Source: Phoenix dactylifera (Eukaryota; Streptophyta; Magnoliopsida; Arecales; Arecaceae). Taken from it: DNA of 64,000 nt. The DNA is taken from positions 496,001-560,000 of the forward strand of contig NC_052393.1 in the NCBI RefSeq assembly GCF_009389715.1. The letters run 5' to 3'. The position numbers and the translations under genes are program-made. Shown here piece by piece: positions 33,601 through 45,841 of the stretch; position 1 is the first letter of the stretch, and each line of letters starts with the position of its first letter. Under the pieces are notes generated by a model, which did not search any database, was not told the DNA's origin, and worked only from the letters and a program-made list of their open reading frames with translations.

Positions 33601-36600
33601 CTCTTTCCGTCGCTGATCAGGGTCCTTACTCAATGACATAAACCCAGGATCCAAATATGAATCCAACTTGACAGACTTCCTGGTGGCATAGATAAATTAA
33701 TGTTATTTTGAGCAATGTTTTTCTATATAGTAAGGAATTCAAATATAGTAAGCCCCAGATCCCCAACTGCACCCCCCACAACACCCAAAAAAAGAAAAGA
33801 AAAGAAAAAGAATTCAGTATTTTCCCTTTTTCAATTGCAGGAAAAGCAAACTTCACATAAAAGAGAATTATCTCAAAACTACAATCCCTGCTTCTCCAAC
33901 CAATTATAAGAAAAGGAAAATAAGCCAAAGAGTGCTGAAGCAGACACTAACCAACCTCACCGGCACACGTACAAGAGCAAAAAGCAGATAAAAAACTAGA
34001 AAGTAACTCACTCCTAGCTTAAGTCTAGTTATGCTATAATCTACAGCAAGTGGGCCAAGCCGTCTATATCTATCTTCCAGAGACAGATATAGACTCCCAT
34101 CACTTCAAGGTCATTAGTCTACAGAAACAAAAAAATAGTTGGGGTCTAACCTCCTAGCCAATCATCCAATGAACCACCCCCAACAAAAGATAAGAGTTTG
34201 ATCCACCGGAATTTACCTACCATGATGCACTAACAGACACTAACATAACAATGAAACCACCTTCATGATCTCTATAAACATATCCTCTAGAGTTCCTGCC
34301 AAAGCAGTGATCTCTCCCATCCCCACCGAGTGACTTCTTGTTCTTCCATTGAGTATCCTCTATAGAATAAATTACAGAAAATTTGAATCATTGCAAATAA
34401 TGTACCATCGGGACAGCCTCCAACTAGCAAGATGACAAATGTCATTCGGACCCTCCCTACTGGCTCCAACATTAATAGAATATCATTCAACATATTAGCT
34501 TTCTTGTTTTCAATTTTTTCTTAAACACTAGTAACATTTGTATAACAATGAAAAATGATACATACACTTCAAGCCATCACTAGTCATTTCACTATTAAGG
34601 TCCTTTTTATATATATAAAGACCAGGACACTTGAGGAATTATCATGAGACTCTTCAAAGACAAAAGGATTGGACATATATTGCTGACCAACTAACAGGCT
34701 GGATAGTGTGTATAAGAATAAAAGCTCTCCATATCATGCAACTCAAACTTGAAAAATCAGATCACAGTTGTAGGAGTTTCAAATTAGCTCCCATGTGTGC
34801 ACATCAATTTGCATATAATGAACAAGACCTTGATAATATATTAAATTATCATAATTTAAAGCTTCATGTGATTTCCAGCATTCAATTATATAGTGATATT
34901 ATATATGTATGATATGTATGTGTAATAATGTTTTTGTTAGAGGTTTAAAAGTCTGCTTTTATCAAAAATAGAATATATTTTTCCATATTTCATCAGAGCA
35001 TTTAAGTATTGTACTCTTTTAACCTGTGAACTTTCAAGCTATGATCACATTACATTTTGATAAATTGAATATAATGTTTAAAATTCCATAATATATTGAG
35101 TCAAGTCAGCACAATCACATGGTGACTTTGTATGGTATATTTTTAGCATGAACAATCTGCTTAAATGATCTGGCCTGGAACATCATAACTTAACCATAAA
35201 TATATGTAAGATTTTTTAATGCACCCTTAGAAACTAGCATCTGACAGATAAACACTTGTAAAACCAATATGGTTGCATAAATCCTTGAAAAGAAATTAAA
35301 TTGCGCATATGCAGCCCTTACATAGGTCTCCATTAGCTAAACCTACTTTAAGTTTGGGGTTAAACAGATGAAGAAATCAAAACCGAGCATAAGCCCTAGT
35401 AAATCAAGTGTTATTATGAGTTCTGACTCCATAACTTTAAATTTCTGAGCTATGAAATAAAAAAATCAAAATACATAAGATGAAAACTCAAATTACATTC
35501 CTGGTTGATATGGTCAAGTTATTATGATAACGGCAAGTGATGCATTACTATATTATGTAACTGCCGTCTTGGATTAGATATGACAACGAACTCCTTTCTA
35601 TTGTCAAATAATTCTACTATCACTTATTACTAAAGGAAAAGAACTTCAGGAATGGCCTCCTTATTCCTGATTTTGGAGAGACAAATTTACAAGATCCAAG
35701 TATCCATCTGTACAAAAAAGTTTCCCATTCAAGGCGATGATTGTCATCTTTATATCCTATAATTCTCATCTTTTACACAATTCTACAAGCATTTATCTTG
35801 AAGAGATAATTTTTTAACCATGTATTTCATTCAATCCACTATTTATTCATGATTATCAAAAGTCTCCTCACAATATAACCTTTCGGGTACCCAAAATCTA
35901 TTTATAGCTCAGCAAAACCATCAACCAATAATCTTTCCTAGTTCCTTCAATTCTCCTGTTGCTTTCCTAATAATAATCCACTTTCAAGCTATCAATCTCC
36001 TCATCAAGGTGAAAATCAAAATTTTAAGTTGCATCTCTATCACCTTTAGCCAAACTAAACCCTCTCCCCCTTGCTCTCACACAACCTCACGACCTAACAA
36101 GTCATTTTCTTAAGACCCTATTTTCATTCAGTGTATGTTCCAAGATCTGTTATCAATCTCTTGCCTTTAATACCTTCCTTTTATTCTCCTCTTGCCCTCC
36201 CTAATAATAATCAGCTTTTAAGTAATCAATCTCCTCATCAAGGTGAAAACAAGCAAATAATTAAGATGCATCTCTATCGCCTTTAGCCAAATGAAACCCT
36301 TCCCCCTTGTTCTCACACAATCTCAAAACCCGACAAGTCATTTTTTTAACACCTTCCCTCTTTCCATTTAGCATATGTGCCAAGGTCTCTAATTCCTCAA
36401 TCCTACAAGTAGGTAAGCAGCAGGCTAGGCTGATACTTATTTGTAGTCCGATTGAAGCATAGAAGATAATTTTTATACCCATGAGTTGTTTGAGCAATAG
36501 TATTATACTTCGCAAACTCTTTATTACTTTCTGAAGCTCACTATGTATAAACAATGGAATGGGTGGTTTAAATTTGATTTTCGGACATAATGAGAAGGGA

Positions 36601-39600
36601 AAACTATTGCAAAAAGATTATTTGTCTCAATAGTGAGTCAGTGCCCAAATAATCGGTACTTTATTTTCCATATTTTGTTATTTTGATGGGTGCCTAATAA
36701 GCAAAGCTCCTTGGGGATCCTTCTGCACTTTCACATGATACTCATTAGTTTTCTATTAGTTTCTGTTCACATACTAAATCAAAATTATGCTTTATAATAA
36801 TAAGAACATAGTATCCCTGCAGAGCGAACTTGAGCATGGGAATACGGTTCACTAAGATACTGTCATAAAATAGGAAGTTATTGGAATACATCTCGTAGGT
36901 TTTTAAATTGAAAAAGAGTAAGAACTGGTGGTCCATACATGGACATTAAGAATGTGGAGATCATGCCAAGGCCTGGCTTTCAGATCAAAGAATTGGAAAC
37001 TAGCTTAAGACTAGCACAAGAGAATAACCAAAAAACAGAAAAAAATCTTTGGAACTGTCTTACAGGCTACTGAAAACTAATTAAACCAAAGATTTTGGTA
37101 CTGACTGTTTCATTGTCAATCCAACATCAGCAACAGGAGAATCAGCCAGGGATGCTGAAGGTTTTGGAATAGATGCTGACACTGCGGGCAATGGTTTTAT
37201 TCTAATCTTTCGTTCATCTATTACTGTCTCACCATTCTCGTCTCCTACATCTGATGGAAGCTTGGACATTGCAATCTCTTCTTCATGCCGATCCCTAGGG
37301 AAATAAAGTGGAAGCAATCTGCATAATGAACTGGTATCAGAATAGAAACCAATGAAGCAAAAGAAGAATATTGTCAAATGATATTAGAGACTTTCAAAGC
37401 AAGAGACTAGTTATGGCATAAAAGACAGATCACAGTATATAAATTTCAATTGAAACCTAAATATCTTGATCTGGATGCCACATTTCCTTTTCATATATGA
37501 GACATGTAGAAGCAGGTACCTTTTATATATTTCTGTATCAGATGATGTGGTAGTGCAAAAAACAACTGCAGTTATTTTGTCTTTCTGCTTCTCCAGAAAC
37601 CGCCTGACAGTCCCTAGCCCATTCTCAAAACAAAACTAACATCAGTGAAACAAAATGACAAGAAAGAAATTGCATACAAGCAAATGCAAAAATATTGCAC
37701 ACATTATATGCAAGCACGTCCGTGCATATATAAGAATAGGAATTAGGTAAAATGATAACAAAAAGGCACCATGTTCATGATAAACAACTGAACACACAAT
37801 GTTAAAGCATTTTGCATCACTCACTTATTGCAACATGTGCAGCTGGCTCACGAGGGTAGTTTTTCGCCTCTGTATATATACAGCCTGTGGCAATGCTGCA
37901 TAAGGGTGTCAAACCTATAGTTAGTTTCATCTATTAGAACAAGACAGAAGCTAAGCCTATAAAATATTCAGAGTTTAAAGCATTTAAACATTTGCAGCAT
38001 TCACCACACCCAACCTCTGAAGTCCATTCTCAATCAGAAGCTCCAAGCAAGAACGATAGCAGTGACTAAGTGCATTCTCAGCAGCAGTGTGGTACTTGAC
38101 AGCATACTTAGGACCAACAGTATGTATAACCTTTCTGCAAGATCAAGTTGAACAAATGCTAACCTAGTCAGTGACAGTATGCACCCACAAAGCAAGCTTA
38201 TATATGGATAATAGCCAAAGTCAAAATACACACAGGACCAACACCCCAAAATACGCAGGACCAACAACACTAAGTGTTCAATAATAAATCAATGAAAACA
38301 AGCTGGAGAAGTCACAAAAATAGAGAAGCATGTGTTCTGTAAGATATTTTAGAGGCATTATTGTTACTAGAATTGGCCACATAAGATGCAAGTGAGATGC
38401 TTTTCGCACTGTTCCATGCAGTGCCTTGTTGGCAAGAGAAAGGAACAAAATGGAAAGGGACAATTTGGAATTAAAACTTAAAACAGGTTCAAGTCAGGGC
38501 AGAGTTAAGCTAGAACTAGCAGACTTAACCCACCTATGGTGTAAGGTTGGTCCTATATCTCACTTGTCTTCCAAAGATCTTGATGTAGAGAAAAAGTTTT
38601 AGCTTTATTTTTCTTTTGTAGTGTTGTAGGAATTATTTTTAAGGTAAACCTTTGAGTGTCTTTAAAGTCCTCAAATTGGTTGGTTAAGATCCAAGATGGT
38701 TTAGGCTATATCCATTTCAGAAAATTCATAATGTTGAATCAAATACAACCTTAGATTGATTTAAAAAGTCATTTTGTTGAACCAAAGTACGCTCAAAAAA
38801 ATAATGCAGGGAAATTACTAGTAAGATGAGAGCCCTGATGAGGCTAGAAAGCATCCGATTTTCGAGCAAGAAAATATCGTTTCCTAGCCCATTCTTGGGT
38901 CTTTTAATAAGAAACCATGTTATGACATTTTTTTTCAAGATAAACCATTTTTTTTCAACAGCTTGTGTCAAACCATTGAACGAAGAATTCATGGGACACG
39001 TAAACCTATCATTTTTAGAAAGGCTGAGGGAAGTAACCAGGCTTAGAATGCAGGGGAGGTAGAGTTGTGGTTAGTTGCAGAGAGGCAAACAAGGTGAAAC
39101 ATGCTTATTAAATAGGATTTGTAGGTCAACCTAGTCCTAGCTTATGATTTTTAGCATTTAAGCTTGAGAATGATGTCATAATGAGCATTTTTTTAGAGAG
39201 AGAGACCATTACAATTTACCATGTTAACTGGATAACAGGGATGATTATTTTGATGGAAGCACATTAATATGTAAATAAACACAGCTGAATGCAGAAAATC
39301 ATGCCAACCACCATATCTGACTGGACTTGTGAAGAAATTTTAACACAGAAAAAGTTGTGGCTTGACTATTTATAGTGTTTTAGGATTTATTTTTTACTTG
39401 TAAACCTTTTGAGTGTATTTAAAATTCTTGAATTGGTTGTTTGTGATCCAAGATGCATCCATTTCAGAAAATTCACAGTGTCGAATCATCCAAGATGCAT
39501 CCATTTCAGAAAATTCACAGTGTCGAATCAATTGTAGCCTTAGATTGATTAAAAAGTCATTTGTTGAACCAAAATATGCTAAAAAATAGTCCTAGGGAAA

Positions 39601-41174
39601 GCACTAGTACTAAAAAGAGTTCCTCCTTTCGGGCATGAAAACATTGTTTCCTAGCCCATTTGGCATCTTTTAGTAGGAATCCACATCGAGTGACATTTTT
39701 TTTAAGAAAGACAATTATTAATACAATAGTTTCTGGGTGGCCCATGAAACACTACACACAATATTTCTCAACAGCTTGTCCAAACTATTCAAAGAAGGAT
39801 TCATGGGACACATAAACCTATCATATTTAATTACAAGGCTGGGGAGATGACCAGACATAGAATGGAGGGAAGGTAGACTTGTGGTTAGTTGCAGAGAGGC
39901 AATCAAGGCAAAACATATCTGTTGAATAGGACTTTTAGGACAACCTAGTTGTAGGTTAAATTATGACCAGTTTGCAGATCAAACTTACTACAGGAAAAAA
40001 CATAAGTCGAAGATATTGAGATTAAGCAATATCAAAGGCTTGATAACTTAGCAGATGGAAATTTCTATCTAGGATATCTTACTTCACAGTCTCTCTAGAA
40101 ATCCCCTCTGACTGCTACATCCTAAGCAGTTCCTTACTCTATTTTTCTTCCGACCTATGCTTGCGCTCGCCCAAACCTGCACCTGGTCCTGCTCTAGTTT
40201 CTGATTTTTAGCATTTAAGCTTGAGAATGATGCTATATGAGAATGTTGCTATATGAGCACCTGATCCCTGTTAAGTGGATAACAGGAATTATCATATTGA
40301 TGGAAGTGCATCAATACTTAAATAAACACAGCTGAATCAGAAAATCATGCTGACCAACGCAATAGATGATTTTATCCTAACTATCGACTTAGTTATCATA
40401 ATGACTTGACAACTTCTGCATTATGAGTACTCCTGTTTGAGGGCTTGCAGACAACTACCTAGCAGGGAGATCATATGCGTTGGTCACTTTTGCCATTCCA
40501 GTTCGACATCCACCCTGCAGAGGAGACAAAAGTCTGATTGCTGTCAATGCTTCGACAAAACGAAGCCCAGATTAGTTGAGCTGATTAATATTTTACCTAC
40601 AGTATTCCAAACTTACCAATGTAGCACATTCTTCTGCAAGACCAGGTCCAGCAGCGGCATGCAAACCAGGGCAGCTATGTGCTTCATCCAGGCTCTACCA
40701 AGCAATTTGAATAAGAAATTAGTCTTGTATCCAACTAAAAGCATCATACGCTCCATATTTTGCAAGTTTGATAAGCCTTCTTTGGTAAATTATGTAGAAT
40801 TTAAAACTAGTTTTACTTACAAGCAACCCTAAATGAACTCAAAAGTACCTAGGAATGTGCCAATTTTTTTCAATCCCTAAGCAGACTGCATATCAAATGC
40901 TCACCTCATTGGTGGAATTCACAACAGCATCAACCTCAAGATTCCACGGGTTGCCACGCCACAGATATATCTTCGAATTGATTTCATGATCCACGGGAAA
41001 GATCGAAACCACCCCATCACCCCCGGTCTCAGCTCCCGAAGACGACGTGAGAGGATCAGAGAAGTGGAAGAAGGGCGATGAAGTATCCCCAGCGCCGAAG
41101 GCTCGCTGGTCCGCATCGCTCCACCTCGGCACTTGATCGAGGGTCACCACCACATCTCCGCTGTCCGTCGCCAT
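30276..41174 (-). CDS. GDAP2-type protein: macrodomain plus CRAL-TRIO/SEC14 domain
   Basis: Fourteen exons join in phase to 549 aa: 41174-40905, 40694-40617, 40514-40459, 38134-38015, 37895-37825, 37613-37520, 37318-37106, 33679-33428, 33311-33203, 31337-31270, 30935-30866, 30774-30700, 30550-30459 and 30357-30276. Residues about 60-230 form a macrodomain (IYLWRGNPWNLEVDAVVNST, GMAKVTNAYDLPAR, KVIHTVGPKYAVKYHTAAEN). A charged linker follows (about 230-340), then a CRAL-TRIO/SEC14-type lipid-binding domain (about 365-525: GRPVMVVVGAHF, LQQILGRKHKRN, REQLTIPDFVFQHDLEVNGG). The pairing is that of human GDAP2 and its single plant homologue. Macrodomains bind ADP-ribose-type ligands and SEC14 domains bind lipids; the plant role is unclear. 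The start is the second in-frame ATG (41172-41174); an upstream in-frame ATG at 41211-41213 would add 13 residues. Confidence 0.93.
30661..30697. repeat. (AG)n microsatellite beside the exon 12 splice donor
   Basis: About 18 AG units. On the coding strand it is (CT)n that begins three bases after the exon 12 donor GTTCTC of the GDAP2-type gene. Confidence 0.95.
31338..33202. other. Intron 9 of the GDAP2-type gene
   Basis: This 1.9-kb AT-rich intron has no recognised repeat or nested gene. Confidence 0.6.
33680..37105. other. Intron 7 of the GDAP2-type gene
   Basis: This 3.4-kb intron is AT-rich and carries a tandem duplication at about 35968-36400. The donor used is GTCAGT at 37105-37100, because the alternative GTACCA four bases downstream would break the phase with exon 8. 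Confidence 0.7.
35968..36400. repeat. Tandem duplication of about 230 bp in intron 7
   Basis: AATAATAATC...ATCAATCTCCTCATCAAGGTGAAAA, then GCATCTCTATC.CCTTTAGCCAAA, CCCCCTTG.TCTCACACAA and CAAGTCATTTT occur at about 35968 and again from about 36201. Divergence is moderate. Confidence 0.8.
38135..40458. other. Intron 3 of the GDAP2-type gene
   Basis: This 2.3-kb intron splits the macrodomain coding region. Most of it is a segmental duplication (next entry). No nested gene was found. Confidence 0.65.
38575..40353. repeat. Direct duplication of about 750-1000 bp in intron 3
   Basis: The left copy (about 38575-39312) and the right copy (about 39345-40353) share an ordered series of landmarks: CCATTTCAGAAAATTCA, CCTTAGATTGATT, TTGTTGAACCAAA, GTTTCCTAGCCCATT, AACAGCTTGT, TTCATGGGACAC, GTGGTTAGTTGCAGAGAGGC, TTTTTAGCATTTAAGCTTGA and AATAAACACAGCTGAAT. 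The right copy has an extra block of about 250 bp near 39960-40200 and a nested 42-bp tandem repeat at 39446-39529. Confidence 0.82.
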
Positions 41175-41357
41175 CCCGCCCCGCGTGGCACCTGTGGCCA
41201 CGCGCTGGTACATCTCTCGCCCCCAAAGATCAAATCTTTATGCCTCGGCCCGCAAATTCCCCGCAACCAAGCACCAAGAACCCCACAAGATTCAATCTAT
41301 TCTAGGGAATCTCGTGCTTCGATGCGCGAATCTAAAAACCCCAGTCCTGAATTCCTC

Positions 41358-41512
41358 CTAGAATACAAAAAAACGCATCAACGTCCACATAGAGAGCACC
41401 TCGCCTCCAAACCCTAACAACAACGCTCGGTGAGATGAATCAAGAAGAAACCCTATTGAACTCCGAATTGAGAGAACCGAATGAAATTTTTGATCAAAAG
41501 GCAGGACCTTAC
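41358..41512 (-). other. Possible 5' UTR intron of the GDAP2-type gene
   Basis: On the coding strand a donor GTAAGG (41512-41507, after GAGGA) and a strong acceptor TTTTTTTGTATTCTAG ending at 41358 bracket a stretch upstream of the ATG. Both sites look good, but no transcript evidence is available. Confidence 0.35.
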
Positions 41513-41659
41513 TCCTCGGAAACGCGTCGCTGCTCGAAGCTCTCCGAAGATCCGGAAGCTTCGGGTGATTGGACCCCAACCGAGCGAGATTTGTGCGAGA
41601 GGCGTCCACGTACTCACCGTTTCCGATCGAGGCCGGAACCCTAGGATTGGGCTTCCGCC

Positions 41660-42600
41660 GAAGGAATAAAGTATAACGAGACGAAATTAGACAACGAGAA
41701 TTTTGGACATGATTTGTTCCGAAAATATAAACAGGAACAGTCTAAGTAAATAGTATGTGGGGTATTTGTTACCAAAAAAAAAAAATCCTTATCTAGTTAT
41801 TTTATATAATAGAAAATTTTGCACAGTGAATTTTGTCCGATTAAGATGATGATTGTGTTAGTATTTCCTGATTAAAATCTCCTGACCTTCCTTGAATATA
41901 ATAAATTAACTACACAGGATTCAAAACTGACTGTCTTAAATACTTAATAATCTTATATTTGTTGTATCAGCCAAGATTTTGTTGGGACCTCCAAAATTTA
42001 AGAAATATTTTCAAATTTTTTTGATCTTCCATGTCAAAGAATTTTGGATTTATAGCTCGTGCCATTGAGTTTAGTCTCATTGGTGTATGGCTCGTGCCAA
42101 ACCTGAATAATTGTTTATTTTAGATGAAATATATTGGATCAGATTAGATTTAAATAGGATTGGAATGGGATTGGATCGAACTAGGTATAGATTAAGAGTA
42201 GAACTAAATCTCAAATAGATATTATTATTTGAAAAGCTTAGTTCCTTCATGCTAATTAAAATTGTTCGACAACATTATAAACTCAAATTATAATTAACAA
42301 TTTTACAAGAAACTATATAATAGATATAAATATAAAACATTTGATAAAATATCAAATATGAATTGGATTCCAATTAAAGTTATTAGATAGGGCTAATGAA
42401 AATCACATCCAACCGACATAACTTCAAGTTAGATAATTTTAGCAAGAACCACCACACGCTCTTTAATATTTTGATTCACATTAATCCCAAGCATTATACT
42501 TATCACTTAGTTGTGACTTTTTCATAATATTTCGAGTAATAAAATTGTTTTTCCAATTTCTTTCCAAGTCAACTATGTTCGACAGTAAAATTTTCATCTT
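41660..42600. other. AT-rich intergenic DNA
   Basis: This stretch lies between the GDAP2-type gene 5' end and the copia element. A TATA-like stretch on the minus strand (ATTATATAAAATA near 41803-41815) could serve the GDAP2-type gene but is weak. Nothing else was recognised. Confidence 0.4.
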
Positions 42601-43160
42601 AGATTGCAGTTGGTAGAGATGACTTTGGAACTATGCAGTTCATTTTATAGAACAAGTTAGCTTTGATGAAAAAATTAAATGCGCACGTAACCATTCTCGG
42701 GCCGCGTGCGCAATAGCCAGGCGCCCGCTACCATTTTTTCTTTTTTTTAATTTAAATTTCGCGAAACGCGTTCGCGAAAAAGATCTATTTGCCCCTGCAC
42801 AATTATACCTATAAATACCCTTTGATTTCATTTCTTTTGGGATACGAAAAAATTAGAGAAAAATACCATAAAAATTCTAGAGAAAAGTTCTTCCTCTAGC
42901 CACTTCTGATTTTTATTTTTGTAATTATATTTTGCTTATTTTATTCTCTTTATTTCGTTCTTCGCTGGATCTGAAAGTCTGATCGGATTCGATTTGGCTT
43001 CTTCTGAGACGTACCAAAGAAGAAGTTTAGGATCGTCATATCTCTGAGGAGGATTGCTGAAACATCCGTACGTAGGGGCAAATATTTTTTTGGGACAGCG
43101 TCTACGCGCTTCGACCTGCCTTCAATCAGGCTATTTTCTTTAACTTTTATTTTAAATTTA
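42600..43160 (+). mobile_element. Probable 5' LTR region of a Ty1/copia element
   Basis: Upstream of the gag frame lies a TATA box (CTATAAATAC at about 42810-42819), preceded by a CG-rich inverted repeat (42757-42780) and followed by a leader-like stretch. Position and layout fit U3-R-U5 of the copia element that follows. The right LTR has been lost, so neither boundary can be checked by comparison. Confidence 0.4.
42757..42780. promoter_or_regulatory. CG-rich palindrome upstream of the copia TATA box
   Basis: TTTCGCGAAACGCGTTCGCGAAA is an inverted repeat with TTTCGCGAA arms around a short centre, about 30-50 bp upstream of the TATA box. Such U3 palindromes can bind host factors; that role is inferred only. 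Confidence 0.5.
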
Positions 43161-43738
43161 ATATTAGTAGATATATAGTATTTGCAATTTTATGATTTAA
43201 ATATATTAAATGAATATGTTTATTTTGTGCTAAAATAGATTTATTTTGTATTAAAATAGAATTATTTTGATGTTGAATAATATATACATATATTATTCCT
43301 TTTAAGATTTTCCATTAATTGTAATTTTTAGATTTATTTGTTTATTTAGATAATATATTGCTAACAATCCAAAGAAGTGTCTGTTTATTTTTTTATTAGT
43401 AAAATATAATTCAGTAAATCATTCTAAAAAGACAATAATTTGTTTAACCTCTAAGAAGTTTATTATACCTCCATTTGGACTCCTTAAGGAGTAATTTCCA
43501 GATCCTATTCAAATAAAAAATTCGGAAATTGGTTAATACATAATAATTAATTCAATTTTTTTTCATACTATTAGTTAGTGAATATAATCACTAAAAATTA
43601 CACAAATTCAATTTTTACAAAAGCCTAAGTGCAAACTTAAATTTGTTGTTACAAATTAACCAAATTTTAGTGCAATCTTTTGACATAGACTTTTTGCCTT
43701 CATTCAGGTTTATATCTCTTTTCTACAATCTTCAACCT

Positions 43739-44667
43739 ATGGTCTCAAACACTAGTGACCACTTTAGTGCCAAACCTGAAAAATTTGATGGCCATAACTT
43801 TAGGAGGTGGCAGAACCAAGCGGTTCTGGCTCACCACATTAGGGTTGATCTCAGCCATAGGTGAGAGCACCACTGAAGTTGATAACAGGTCCAACCCAAA
43901 TACTTCACGATATGCTACTCGCCAAAACTCAAATCGAAATTCATTCTCCTCCCACACTAAACCTTCTGCCTCCACTAGCACATCTTATAGGACACCTGAT
44001 GAAATAGACTATCATTGCATCCATAGAATTGTAGGTGCCCTTTCTAAGAGGCCGTATGACATTTATTATACAACCAAGAGTGCCAAAGAACTTCGGGACA
44101 CCCTTAAAAGCAAATATGGTTTTGATGATGTTGGGGTGAAGAGGTTTAAGGCCTCCAACTTTAATAACTTTAGGATGGTGGAATCAAAGCTTATGAATGA
44201 CCAAATTCATGATTTTGAAATCCTGATCCACCAGCTTAGTGCTAATGGAACCAATTTGGATGAATCATTTCAGGTAGCCTATCTGATAGATAAACTACCA
44301 AATTTCTGGTCTGATTTTGCTAAGACACTGAGCCATACTCAAGGAGGTCTCACCCTAACCCAAGTTTTGAACTTCGTTAAAATAGAAGAGCAGCATAGGC
44401 TCAGGAGTAAAACCTCTACTAGACACAAGAATAATGCTTATAATGTAGAGCCCTATATAGGAAAATCAGAACCGATCCTTCAAAAATAAGTATTACAAAA
44501 AGAAACCTTACAATTCTAGAAATCCTAACCACCATAATGAAAAACCTATCCAATCCCAGGAGCATAAGAAGAAGAAAGAGGATGGTGGTGCCCATTTTTG
44601 TTATGTATGTGGTCGGACCAACCATTTGTCTCCCCAATGCTTCTATAAGAAGACTGCACCTCTTTAA
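43739..44667 (+). pseudogene. Ty1/copia gag, with zinc knuckle, frameshifted
   Basis: The gag frame starts with ATG 43739-43741 (MVSNTSDHFSAKPEKFDGHN). It changes frame near 43815-43830 (RFWLTTLGLISAIGE lies in another frame) and runs to TAA 44487-44489 through the UBN2-type gag core (YHCIHRIVGALSKRPYDIYY, LPNFWSDFAKTL). A CCHC zinc knuckle, CYVCGRTNHLSPQC, follows in a further frame at about 44599-44640. At least two frameshifts and a TAA at 44665-44667 show that the copy is dead. Confidence 0.85.
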
Positions 44668-44689
44668 TCCAAGAAAAAGGGTTTACACA

Positions 44690-45225
44690 CAACCAGTGCT
44701 CAAATCAATATGGTGACTTCTGGCGCTGGCTTCTCTGAGATAGCTTTCAGGTCTGTTTTCTTCGCTCCTAAAGTTAACATGACTTTACAAGCACTTGATT
44801 GGTGGATTGATACCGGAGCCGGTATTCATATTTGTTCGGATCGCTCCTGATTTTCTTCTTACCAGGTCTCAAGTGGAGGAGCTGTGATCATGGCAAACAG
44901 CTCGGAGGCGCGTGTGCTAGGAGTGGTACGAGTGGACTTAAAGCTTACCTCTAAAAAAGTTCTATCCCTGCACAGCGTCCAATATGTTCCAGTTGTTAGG
45001 AGAAACCTCATTAGTGGTTCATTGCTTGTCCAACAAAGCTATCGTCTTGTTTTTAAGTCCAATAAAGTTGTAATTTCTCATGGTATAATATTTAAGTGAA
45101 GGATTGTTTAAGTTGAATATAATAGCTCCTTCAATGAACGAAAATTCTTTGATTATGAATATATAACCTCCTTCTATTTAGCATGGTAGATTAGGTCATA
45201 TAAATTATAATTCAATTAAGCAACT
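44690..45225 (+). pseudogene. Ty1/copia protease and pre-integrase region, degenerate
   Basis: WWIDTGAGIHICSD near 44801-44845 contains the DTGA active-site motif of the retroviral-type aspartic protease. A segment with VLSLHSVQYVPVVRRNLIS (about 44957-45022) is typical of copia proteins between protease and integrase. Several in-frame stops interrupt the region, including TGA just after CSDRS and at 45098. Confidence 0.8.
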
Positions 45226-45226
45226 T

Positions 45227-45841
45227 ATGAACCTAAATCTAATACCAAAAAGTGATCTTAAGAACCATGAGAAATGTCAAATTTGTATAGAAGTCAAACT
45301 CCCTAGAAAGCCTTTTAAATCTATTAATAGGGATTCAGATCTATTAGAGTTGATCCATAGTGATATTTGTGACTCGAGTAGAACTTCTAGGGGAGGTAAC
45401 AGATACTTTGTGACCTTCATAGATGTTCTATCCAAGTTCTGTTACATCTACCTAATTAAAACCAAGGATGAGATGTTTAGCAAATTTAAGATTTTTAAGA
45501 TCGAAGCTAAGAACCAACAGAAGAAAAAAATTAAAATTCTTAGATCAGATCGGGGAGGTGAATATACATCAAATGACATAACTCAATTTTGTGAAGATCA
45601 TGGAATCATTCATGAAGTGACTGCACCATATTCTCCCCTATCAAATGGAGTAGCAGAAAGTAAGAATAGGACTTTAATGGATATAGTTAACTCAATGCTT
45701 ATAAGCTTAGGAGTATCAGAGAATTTGTGGGGGGAAGCTCTAGTTTCAGCCGGCTATATCCTCAATAGGATTTTCTCTAAAAATAATGATCTAACCCCAT
45801 ATGAAGTTTGGAAACATAGAAAACCTATCTTAACTATTTGA
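45227..45841 (+). pseudogene. Ty1/copia integrase
   Basis: The frame begins in the GAG-pre-integrase zinc-binding part (LKNHEKCQICIEVKLPRKPF). It contains the core DDE residues: Asp in LELIHSDICDSS, Asp in LRSDRGGEYTS, and Glu in SNGVAESKNRTL. It ends at TGA 45839-45841, where homologues continue with the conserved KVWGC(L) block, which is in fact encoded just after the stop. Confidence 0.9.

Noticed and set aside
37098..37101. Alternative donor GTACCA for exon 7 of the GDAP2-type gene
   Set aside because: Using it would break the phase with exon 8; GTCAGT four bases upstream keeps the frame.
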